Under the pieces are notes generated by a model. That model saw only the letters and a list, made by a program, of their open reading frames with translations. It was not told the DNA's origin and ran no database searches. Both the position numbers and the translations under genes were made by a program. Of a stretch of DNA of 53,026 nucleotides, positions 24,380 through 31,468 are shown one piece after another (the stretch's first letter is position 1; every line of letters begins with the position of its first letter). Source of the DNA: Acrocarpospora pleiomorpha (lineage in GTDB: Bacteria > Actinomycetota > Actinomycetes > Streptosporangiales > Streptosporangiaceae). The stretch lies in the NCBI RefSeq assembly GCF_009687885.1, contig NZ_BLAF01000031.1:1-53026 (forward strand), in the 5' to 3' direction.

Positions 24380-24489
24380 GAGCCACCTCCCACCCATCAG
24401 GCTAGCCAATTACCGCCGAACAGCACATAGACCCAGACCAACCACCAAACAAGGACACCCAACGCACGAAAAGCGCACTACGCCTGTCG

Positions 24490-24725
24490 GCCCCCACGCA
24501 GACTGCTATCAGGGCCAGACACACGAGCTGCGCGACGTCAGAGACGAGGGCACCCACCCACACGAGCTGCGATCAGGTCCAGTTACGCGGTATCACGTGC
24601 GGCTGACCGCGCACAGGCCATCCCGCACGAGCTCCTATCAGGTCCAGTTGCCGTTCTTCTCGGTCGGACGCGGCACCGGGCCCCCGACCCGCACAAGCTG
24701 GGATCAGGTCCAGTTACTCTCCGCA
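24490..24725. repeat. Degenerate repeats every 64-66 bp
   Basis: A core of about 27 bases (CGCACGAGCT, three variable bases, ATCAGGTCCAGTT) occurs at about 24559, 24624 and 24690, with a weaker copy near 24495. The ATCAG anchors are at 24508, 24572, 24637 and 24703. Stretches of about 37 bases between cores do not match each other. The surrounding 24380-25074 holds no gene I can support. Confidence 0.65.
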
Positions 24726-25074
24726 TCCTGCCTCGTGTGTCGACGGCGCTGCAAAACTGACCCCCTGAGGACGCGCCACATCCAGCGACGTCATGTCCTA
24801 GGACTGCCGACAGATCCGGGCTCACCTATGCGCGGGACCGCCTCCGCCCGATTGCCGCGACCATGTGGATAGCGGTGGACATCCTCGACGAGAGCACGAC
24901 CGCACAGGCCGAACGATCACCTGCGGTGGGAGTTAGGCCACTTCGGTACCTCGTGCTGACAGGCTTCACATCCCGGCGTAAACGGTTCCATAAGGGAAGC
25001 CAACTCCTACCTTCTCGCGACATCTCAGGAGAGCCGCCCGTGCGTCTTCATTTCGCGGCCATAGGAGGGGGCTC

Positions 25075-25548
25075 ATGAACGGGTCGGGGAACGAGATGGG
25101 AAGCATCACTACTGTCAGGAATGCCACACCTGCAGCGACGGGAGGGACCGCCTCCGCTGTCCCCGCGACTGGGAATGTCGAGGCGCGGCTGTCCGGGGGG
25201 CGGGATCAGGTGGTTCAAGCCCGCCGGTTGGTGTCGGCGACACTTGGCCGTGATCACCCCTTGCACGATGACTGTGTGTTACTGACCAGCGAGATCGCCA
25301 CCAACGCGGTGGTGCACTCCCGGTCGGGCGACGGGGGCGAATTTACGGTGACCGTGACATTTCCCCGCGGCCGAGTACGCGTCTGCGTCCAGGACGAGGG
25401 ATCGGCAAGCCCTCCATGCGCGGGCCATTCCATCCCAAACGGATCCAGCGGTCGCGGCCTCCCCTTGCTGGACGCACTCTCGGCCCGCTGGGGCATGGTC
25501 CGCGAAGCCGGCCGAAACAAAGTGTGGTTCGAAATCGCCAGCGTCTAA
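25075..25548 (+). CDS. RsbW-like ATP-binding protein (anti-sigma/HATPase_c_2 type)
   Basis: The 157-residue product has an Ala/Thr-rich N-terminus of about 45 residues and then a GHKL ATPase domain: DDCVLLTSEIATNAVVHSRS is the N box with conserved Asn, VRVCVQDEGSASPP the G1-like box with Asp-x-Gly changed to Asp-Glu-Gly, and SSGRGLPLLDALSARWG the glycine-rich lid. Stand-alone proteins of this kind in actinomycetes act as anti-sigma kinases or in Ser/Thr signalling. AGGAGGGGGCTC immediately precedes ATG 25075. No anti-anti-sigma gene is adjacent. Confidence 0.88.
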   Translation: MNGSGNEMGSITTVRNATPAATGGTASAVPATGNVEARLSGGRDQVVQARRLVSATLGRDHPLHDDCVLLTSEIATNAVVHSRSGDGGEFTVTVTFPRGRVRVCVQDEGSASPPCAGHSIPNGSSGRGLPLLDALSARWGMVREAGRNKVWFEIASV

Positions 25549-25671
25549 GGCGCGCCTAACAGAATAAGCAGGTCTCCGCGCTAATCGCCGTTATCCGGCG
25601 CCGTTCACGCAGGTGACGGTTCTCGCCGAACCGGCGCCAAGAGCGGCAGCGGCATTCTGTAGGGCGTTCTC

Positions 25672-25769
25672 AGCTTGATCTTTAACCGGGCGGATTGATT
25701 GACCTCGTTAATCGAGCGGGGAGTTCGGGAGTTCGCCGGACAGCAATACGGGAGGTCAAAGATCAAGCT
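25672..25769. repeat. 12-bp perfect inverted repeat flanking a 74-bp segment
   Basis: AGCTTGATCTTT at 25672-25683 is mirrored by AAAGATCAAGCT at 25758-25769. The segment ends seven bases after the prolyl oligopeptidase stop, so it could be a long-loop terminator or a tiny mobile-element relic. No coding content is seen inside. Confidence 0.6.
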
Positions 25770-25775
25770 AAACCC

Positions 25776-27752
25776 TCATCTTCGGAGGTGGGCGGTGAAA
25801 AAGGCCAGCATGTCGGTGGCCAATTCGATGGAGCGGCTGGCTGCACGGGCGCCATGGCCGACATCGGATTCGTGGCGGAGGAGGATCGGACGGGGCCCGG
25901 CGGTGGCGTGTTGCAGGGCGGCGCACATCTTTCGCGCATGTGAGGGATCTACTCGGGTGTCACTCCCAAAGACGGTGAAGAGCGTGGCGGGATATCGGAC
26001 CCCCTCGCGTACGTGGTGATACGGGGAATAGCGGAGAAGCCAGGCGAGCGCGTCGGGGTCGCTGGCGGAGCCGTACTCGGCGCGCCAGCGGGGGCCGAGG
26101 CCGGAGAGTTCGTAGCGGGCCATGTCGAGGACGGGGGCGGAGCAGACGGCGGCCGAGAACAGGTCGGGGCGCTGGGTGAGCATGGCGCCAACGAGGAGGC
26201 CGCCGTTGGATTCGCCGCAGATGCCCAGGCGGTCCGGCGTGGTCCAGCGCCCGGTGATCAGGGTTTCCGCGGCGGCGGCGAAGTCATGGAAGACGTTCTG
26301 TTTACGGTCGAGGGTGCCGGCGCGGTGCCAGTCTTCTCCTTCTTCGCCACCGCCGCGGATCTGAGCGAAGGCGAAAATCCCCCCGGCCTCTATCCAGGGC
26401 AGGACATAGCTCGAATAGGCCGGAGTCAGCGGGACACCGAATCCGCCGTAGCCGTACAAAATGCAGGGTCGAGGGCCGGTGGAAGGCCCGGAGAGCACGA
26501 CCATGCGCACCAGGGTGCCGTCAGCGGACGGGTATTCGATCTGGTGGGATTCGACCTCCGGCAGGTCGGCGCGGCCGGGCGCGGGCTCCCACAGCGTGGT
26601 CTGCCCGGTCCGGACGTCATACCGATACACGCTCTCCGGCGTGACGTAATCCGCGTACGTGAACCACACCTGATGCCCACACGCGGACATCCGCCCGATG
26701 GAACCGTGACCGGGAAGCGGAACCGCGCTTCTCCACTCCCCGGTCACGGGGTCGTGAACATTGATCTCGCCGATCGCATGCCGGATCCGCGTCACCAGCA
26801 GCGCGCCGTCGATCAATGCGAAATCGGTGAGTACGGCCTGCGGATCCTCAGGCACCAACTCTCGCCAGGCATTCGGATCAGCGGGATCCCCGACGCCCAG
26901 CCGCACCCGCGGCGCCCCCTGCGTCGTCGCGACATAGAGCCGCCCATTCGCCGCCACGGTCACCGCCGTCTTGGCGCCCCGGCCCTCCACCTCCCGCCAT
27001 TCCGGCCCCGCCAGGTCGCACAACCGGATGTCATTGCCAGGCCCTCGATTGGTGGAAAGCGTCAGCCATCGCCCGTCGGCGCTCAACGCCAGACCATCCG
27101 CCTCAACCAGCGCCAGATCATCCCCACGAAGCCGCCGCAAGTGAACCATCCGCCCGCGGATGTAGTAGAACGCGTCCGACGAGGGCAACCAGGCCACCGG
27201 CGAATACCGGCAATCCCCCACCGGCCCATCCACAACCTCGCCCGTCATCACATCCAGCACGTAGAGCTGAGCCCGCTCCTCCCCCCGCCGGGAAAGCTGC
27301 ACGGCGACCGACTTCCCGTCCGGCGACGGATGCCAGTCATCAAGCGTCGTCATCCCCGCCGGATCCACCACCATCGGATCGAGCACCACCCGCCACACCA
27401 TTTCCCCGATATGGCCGGGAAGCCTCCCGGATTCCTCCCCTTGATCTGGGACGCCGACAAAGAGGATGGCGTGTTCCTGGCCAGGCTCTCGGCGAAGGCG
27501 GAAGGCGCGCTCGCCTCGCCAGATGGGGGTGCCGATGACGCCGGTTGCGGTGAGTTGGGCGATTCGGTTGCGGAGGCGAGGCCGGGCGGGGAGCGAATGG
27601 GCGCGCCAGAGGTCGTCCTGGGCGGCCAGCCACTTCTCGGTCTGCGGGCTGTCCGGATCCTCCAGCCACCGGTACGGGTCTTCGATCCGGTGCCCGTGCA
27701 TGACATCCACAATGGGCTGACGTTCCGCGTCGGGGTAGAACGGGGTATTCAT
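25776..27752 (-). CDS. Prolyl oligopeptidase (S9A), probable lanthipeptide leader protease
   Basis: The 658-residue protein has a seven-bladed propeller (about 70-400) and an alpha/beta hydrolase domain. N-terminal IEDPYRWLEDPDSPQTEKWL is classic S9A. The nucleophile is in GICGESNGGLLVGAM (about Ser 515), with Asp in FGSDTRVDPSHARKM and His in DVGHGARAASR. The elbow reads GESNGG, where most S9A enzymes have GGSNGG. No signal peptide, so it is cytoplasmic. ATG 27752 overlaps the TGA of the upstream ABC transporter gene, tying it to the lanthipeptide operon. A POP (FlaP) is known to cut a class III lanthipeptide leader after proline; here each precursor has one leader proline, at residue 12. 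The role is inference from linkage. Confidence 0.92.
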   Translation of the reverse strand: MNTPFYPDAERQPIVDVMHGHRIEDPYRWLEDPDSPQTEKWLAAQDDLWRAHSLPARPRLRNRIAQLTATGVIGTPIWRGERAFRLRREPGQEHAILFVGVPDQGEESGRLPGHIGEMVWRVVLDPMVVDPAGMTTLDDWHPSPDGKSVAVQLSRRGEERAQLYVLDVMTGEVVDGPVGDCRYSPVAWLPSSDAFYYIRGRMVHLRRLRGDDLALVEADGLALSADGRWLTLSTNRGPGNDIRLCDLAGPEWREVEGRGAKTAVTVAANGRLYVATTQGAPRVRLGVGDPADPNAWRELVPEDPQAVLTDFALIDGALLVTRIRHAIGEINVHDPVTGEWRSAVPLPGHGSIGRMSACGHQVWFTYADYVTPESVYRYDVRTGQTTLWEPAPGRADLPEVESHQIEYPSADGTLVRMVVLSGPSTGPRPCILYGYGGFGVPLTPAYSSYVLPWIEAGGIFAFAQIRGGGEEGEDWHRAGTLDRKQNVFHDFAAAAETLITGRWTTPDRLGICGESNGGLLVGAMLTQRPDLFSAAVCSAPVLDMARYELSGLGPRWRAEYGSASDPDALAWLLRYSPYHHVREGVRYPATLFTVFGSDTRVDPSHARKMCAALQHATAGPRPILLRHESDVGHGARAASRSIELATDMLAFFTAHLRR

Positions 27753-29407
27753 GAAACTTTCTCCAGATCGGGACCCCACTGTCCGGCGAGGTCGGCATAC
27801 AGGGGAGACGTGCGGAGAAGGTCGGCATGTGTGCCCGACACGGCTTTGCTGCCGTCCATGACGAGGATGCGGCGGGCGCGCAGGGCCGAGGTGAGGCGAT
27901 GGGCGATGACGATCAGGGTGCCGCCCCGGCGGGCGAACGCCTGCTCGGCGCGGGCTTCGGCGGCCAGGTCGAGATGGCAGGTGGATTCGTCCAGGATGGT
28001 GAGCCGCGTCGGCGACAGGTAGGCCCGGACCAGAGCCAGCAACTGCCGCTCCCCCGGGGTCAACAGCCCCGCATGGATCTCGGCCTGATAGCCGCCGAGC
28101 CGTCCGACCAGCTCCCGCGCACCGACCGCGTCGACGGCTCCGTCGACCCGGGACGCGGACGCGACCGATAGATAGGTGAGGTTGTCCCAGAGCGTCCCGC
28201 GAAAGACGTACGCCTCCTGCGGGATGAGCACCCGCGCGGCGGGGTCCACCCGATCCGCGGCCACTCCGCCGACGGTGACCGCACCCTCATCGGGCCGGAC
28301 CAACCCGGTGATCAACGCCGCGAGTGTGGACTTACCGATCCCGCTGGGCCCGACGACGGCGAGATGCTCCCCCTCCGCCACAACCAGATCAAGACCGGCG
28401 ACAACAGGTTCCGCGTGGGGCCCATACCGAAATGTCACCCCCGACAGCTCAACCCGTACATCCGGCGGCATGACCCGCTGCGGACCCTCCGCCGGTCGAT
28501 TGCCCAAAAGACGCTCCAACGTCACCACAAGCCGCACTCCGCTCACCCCTAGCCCTTCCACCAATCCGCCCAGCGCGGGTGTCAGCGACTGGACGACGGC
28601 GGCCAGCACTCCGACGACCACACCTGGGCTCGCCCCCAACCCCGGCGCGAAGCCCAGCACCAGCACCACCGGCAGCCAGCCGCCCAGCCCGAGCGAGAAC
28701 GTCCGCACGGCGGTGACCCGCGCGAGCGCCCGGGCCGCCGCCGCCTGCTCGTCGATCCGGCGCCCGACCAGCGCGACCGTTCGCTCCTCGTCGCCGCAGG
28801 CCACGACATCCCGCAACCCGCCCATCGCCATCGTGACCACCTCGGTGGTCCGCTCATCGGCGACCAGGAACTCCCGCTGCCGCCGGGCCAGCGCGGGCAG
28901 CGACAGCAGGAACAGCGCCACGCCCAGCACGAACGGCGGCAGCACCAGCACCAGCACCTCCGGCATCAGCGCCGCCATCCCCAGCACGACGCTGACCAGC
29001 GTGAACACGAACGACCGCAGCACCCCGAGCACGGTCGCGAACGCGTCCCTGGCCACCTCCACCTGCAGATTCGACCGCGTCACCGCGGCCGCCTCCACCC
29101 GTGCCCCGACCAGGGCGTCCTGCACGACCCCCGCGATCAACCGCTCCCGGAACGGCTCCACAATCCCGGCCAACGCCAGCAAGGCCTGCCGAGCCCCCAC
29201 CGCCGCGACAACCCACGACAACCCCAGCACGCCAACCCAGACCACCCCGACCTCGGGCCGCCCGCCCCCGAACCCGTCATCGATGGCCCCCGCCAACGCC
29301 AGCCCGACCACGAACGACGGTGCCACTTCCGCCACCGACCACGCGGCCAGCCGCCACGCCCGCCCCGGCTCCCGCGCCACCGCCCGCCACAACAGCTGAA
29401 ATGTCAT
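27749..29407 (-). CDS. ABC transporter half-unit B (membrane plus ATPase), RamB/AmfA-like position
   Basis: The 552-residue protein fuses a six-helix domain (first 310 residues, e.g. SFVFTLVSVVLGMAALMPEV) to a nucleotide-binding domain with Walker A VVGPSGIGKSTLAALITGL and Walker B RLTILDEST. Its signature motif reads LLTPGERQ in place of LSGGQ, so one composite ATP site of the heterodimer may be degenerate. ATG 29407 overlaps the stop of half-unit A. The open frame continues far upstream antisense-free but in another frame of unit A, so that extension is not real. With unit A it should export the modified lanthipeptide, as RamA/RamB do in SapB loci. Confidence 0.9.
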   Translation of the reverse strand: MTFQLLWRAVAREPGRAWRLAAWSVAEVAPSFVVGLALAGAIDDGFGGGRPEVGVVWVGVLGLSWVVAAVGARQALLALAGIVEPFRERLIAGVVQDALVGARVEAAAVTRSNLQVEVARDAFATVLGVLRSFVFTLVSVVLGMAALMPEVLVLVLPPFVLGVALFLLSLPALARRQREFLVADERTTEVVTMAMGGLRDVVACGDEERTVALVGRRIDEQAAAARALARVTAVRTFSLGLGGWLPVVLVLGFAPGLGASPGVVVGVLAAVVQSLTPALGGLVEGLGVSGVRLVVTLERLLGNRPAEGPQRVMPPDVRVELSGVTFRYGPHAEPVVAGLDLVVAEGEHLAVVGPSGIGKSTLAALITGLVRPDEGAVTVGGVAADRVDPAARVLIPQEAYVFRGTLWDNLTYLSVASASRVDGAVDAVGARELVGRLGGYQAEIHAGLLTPGERQLLALVRAYLSPTRLTILDESTCHLDLAAEARAEQAFARRGGTLIVIAHRLTSALRARRILVMDGSKAVSGTHADLLRTSPLYADLAGQWGPDLEKVS

Positions 29408-31029
29408 GACGCCTCCGCCTGGAAGACGGATCGGTAGTCCTGGTTGCGCCACAGGCGGGAGTGGTGGTCGTAGCCGCGTACCCGGCCGCGTTCCAGCCAG
29501 ATGACCAGGTCGGCGCGGGCCGCCATGGCGGCCCGGTGGGTGACGATCAGCCGAGTACGGGGGTCCCCGGCCAGAGCGACCCCGACCTGATGCTCGGTAA
29601 TGGTGTCCAAACTGGACGTGGCGTCGTCGAGCACCAGCAGCCGGTCGCCGTGCGCGAAGGCACGGGCCAGCCCGACGCGCTGGCGTTCGCCGCCGGACAT
29701 GGGCGCGTCGGCCAGCGGGGTGGCGTAGCCGGAGGGGAACCGCCGGATGAACGTGTCCGCTCCCGCCGCGCGGGCGGCTTCCTCCGCTGCGGGCCCGATG
29801 GTGTCGGCGACCGTGTCCCCGACCAGGGCGGGGCGCTCGAAGGCGTAGCCGATCGCGTGCCGCAGCGCCGTACGGGACAGGAGGGTGAGCGGGACGTCGT
29901 CGAGCAGGATCTCGCCGCCGGCCGGGTCGGTGAGGCGGCCGGCGAGGGCGGCGAGGCGGGATTTGCCGGAGCCGGAACGGCCGACGACGGCGACGGCCGT
30001 GCCGCCGGGGATCTTGAGGTCGGGGATGGTGAGGCCAGGGGCCAGCACGTTGTGGAAGGTGAGGGCGCCGGGTCCGTCGGGCAGGTGCCGTACGCCGTGG
30101 GGGGCCGGGCATTCGTCCAGAAGCGTGACCATGCGGCGGGCGGCGGCGCGGGCGCGGGCGACCTGGCTGACGTAGCCGAGGGCGGAGCCGAGGCCGGCGC
30201 CGAGGACGACATAGCGGGCGGCTGCGTACAGTTCGCCGGTGGTGAGGTCGCCGGCGGCGAGGCGGAATCCGCCGACGCCGAGCACGCAGACCTCCAGCAA
30301 GGGGATCACGACGGCGGCTTGCACGCCCGCCTGGGCGCGGACGCGCCACAGTTCGAGCGCGTGCGCGCGCACCTGCGGCAGCGCGGACAGCACGCGGCGG
30401 GTCTCCTGCGCGGCGGTCCCGGCGGCGGCGATGGTCCTGGCCCCGGCGACGGCGTCGACCAGCCGCGCGGCGATGTCCGCCTGCGCCTCCTGATAGCCCC
30501 CCGCGAGCGCGGTCGAAACCCGGAGGAATGTCCGCAACACCAGCACGATGACCGCGAGCCCGGCCACCAGCGTCAACGCCAGCCAAGGATCGATGAGCAG
30601 GAGCGCTACCAGGCTGCCCACCGCAGGAATGAGCATCGTGGCACCGGTGATCGCGGCATCCGGGGCACGGCCGACCTCTTCGGCGTTCATCCCGATCCGG
30701 GTCACCAGATCACCTTCCGGGATCGACCGGGTCAATCCTGGCCCGACGCCCACCACATGCCGTACCAGCCGATGCCGCAACCACGCCGACGCCCGCGCCC
30801 CGCTCGCGCCCCCGGCCCACACGCCGAACGTGTCACAGACGACCAGCAGCGCGACAACCGCGACGCTCACCGCGAGCCAGCCCCCCGAACGGGCGTCAGC
30901 GGTCCGGCCCAGCGTGTACGGCAAGGCCAGCGCGAGCACCCCCCCGGCCACCGAGGTCACGGCCAGCACCCCGACAGCGGGCCCGCCACGCCTGATCGCC
31001 CCGGTCACGAGCTGATCCGCGGTACGCAC
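29404..31029 (-). CDS. ABC transporter half-unit A (membrane plus ATPase), RamA-like position
   Basis: The 541-residue half-transporter has six membrane helices in the first 310 residues and an ATPase domain with Walker A VVGRSGSGKSRLAALAG (about 348-364), canonical signature MSGGERQRVGLARAFA, and Walker B RLLVLDDATSSLD. GTG at 31029 has AAGGAG upstream at a suitable distance; a perfect hairpin lies 24 bp before the start, between it and the precursor genes. It ends in an ATGA overlap with unit B. The pair most likely forms a heterodimeric exporter for the lanthipeptides. No peptidase C39 domain is present, consistent with a separate leader protease. Confidence 0.9.
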   Translation of the reverse strand: MRTADQLVTGAIRRGGPAVGVLAVTSVAGGVLALALPYTLGRTADARSGGWLAVSVAVVALLVVCDTFGVWAGGASGARASAWLRHRLVRHVVGVGPGLTRSIPEGDLVTRIGMNAEEVGRAPDAAITGATMLIPAVGSLVALLLIDPWLALTLVAGLAVIVLVLRTFLRVSTALAGGYQEAQADIAARLVDAVAGARTIAAAGTAAQETRRVLSALPQVRAHALELWRVRAQAGVQAAVVIPLLEVCVLGVGGFRLAAGDLTTGELYAAARYVVLGAGLGSALGYVSQVARARAAARRMVTLLDECPAPHGVRHLPDGPGALTFHNVLAPGLTIPDLKIPGGTAVAVVGRSGSGKSRLAALAGRLTDPAGGEILLDDVPLTLLSRTALRHAIGYAFERPALVGDTVADTIGPAAEEAARAAGADTFIRRFPSGYATPLADAPMSGGERQRVGLARAFAHGDRLLVLDDATSSLDTITEHQVGVALAGDPRTRLIVTHRAAMAARADLVIWLERGRVRGYDHHSRLWRNQDYRSVFQAEAS

Positions 31030-31052
31030 CCGTGTGGCTCCTTCCAGAAGGG

Positions 31053-31085
31053 CCGAGCCCTGAGCTGGGGCAGCTCAGGGCTCGG
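31053..31085 (-). terminator. Hairpin between precursor and transporter genes
   Basis: CCGAGCCCTGAGCT (31072-31085 on the minus strand) pairs perfectly with 31053-31066 over a five-base loop, 10 bases after the second precursor stop. It has no U tract and the operon continues, so it probably acts as a partial terminator or an mRNA 3' stabiliser that raises precursor over transporter expression. Confidence 0.75.
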
Positions 31086-31094
31086 GGTCTCGTG

Positions 31095-31229
31095 CTAGTG
31101 GCAGAGCAGCAGGCTCAGGTTGCTCGGCGTGTACGACTGGCAGCCGAGCAGCGTCAGCGTGCTCCCGCCACCACCGTGGCCGTGGCCGCCGCCGGGGACT
31201 TCCATCGCCTGAAGGTCGAGAAGAACCAT
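31095..31229 (-). CDS. Class III lanthipeptide precursor 2 (SapB/AmfS-like)
   Basis: This 44-residue peptide has leader MVLLDLQAMEVP, in which LLDLQ-ME matches the LFDLQ-ME leader signature of RamS/AmfS bound by LanKC. Then comes GGGHGHGGGG and the core STLTLLGCQSYTPSNLSLLL plus Cys-His. Two Ser-x2-Ser/Thr-x3-Cys motifs (Ser23-Thr26-Cys30 and Ser36-Ser39-Cys43) fit labionin or lanthionine rings as in SapB. AAGGAG sits eight bases before ATG 31229. It differs from precursor 1 by Tyr instead of Asn at 33 and by a one-residue shift of the His-Gly-His. Likely product: an amphipathic surfactant-like peptide exported for aerial growth (inference). Confidence 0.93.
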   Translation of the reverse strand: MVLLDLQAMEVPGGGHGHGGGGSTLTLLGCQSYTPSNLSLLLCH

Positions 31230-31276
31230 GATCGTGCTCCTTGTTTATCGGGGGATTCATTGGTTATGCGAGTGCT

Positions 31277-31411
31277 CTAGTGACAGAGCAGAAGGCTCAG
31301 GTTGCTGGGGGTGTTCGACTGGCAGCCCAGCAGCGTCAGCGTGCTGCCGCCGCCGTGGCCGTGGCCGCCGCCACCCGGCACCTCCATGGCCTGAAGGTCG
31401 AGAAGAACCAT
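31277..31411 (-). CDS. Class III lanthipeptide precursor 1 (SapB/AmfS-like)
   Basis: This 44-residue precursor is encoded directly after lanKC, with AAGGAGGTGA upstream of ATG 31411. Leader MVLLDLQAMEVP carries the LanKC-recognised LxDLQ-ME motif; GGGGHGHGGG follows, then core STLTLLGCQSNTPSNLSLLL ending Cys-His. Both Ser-x2-Ser/Thr-x3-Cys motifs of SapB are present. The only leader proline (Pro12) would be the natural site for the operon's prolyl oligopeptidase, leaving a Gly/His-rich N-terminal extension on the rings unless trimmed. The stop is 47 bp before precursor 2. The Gly/His tract is absent from RamS and AmfS as I know them. Confidence 0.94.
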   Translation of the reverse strand: MVLLDLQAMEVPGGGGHGHGGGSTLTLLGCQSNTPSNLSLLLCH

Positions 31412-31468
31412 GTGCGCGTGTTCACCTCCTTCGAGACTCGATCGGTACGGGTGCCGCTCGGCGTCCGG

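Noticed and set aside
24490..24725. CRISPR array
   Set aside because: Repeats are degenerate, only three to four in number, and no cas genes are present; kept as a repeat only.
26013..28022. 669-codon plus-strand open frame
   Set aside because: Antisense shadow of the prolyl oligopeptidase; Arg/Pro/His-rich with no domain.
29408..30586. N-terminal extension of ABC half-unit B into the half-unit A gene
   Set aside because: The extension is Arg/Pro/Gly low-complexity sequence in the wrong frame of a clear ATPase gene; the ATG at 29407 with ATGA overlap is the real start.
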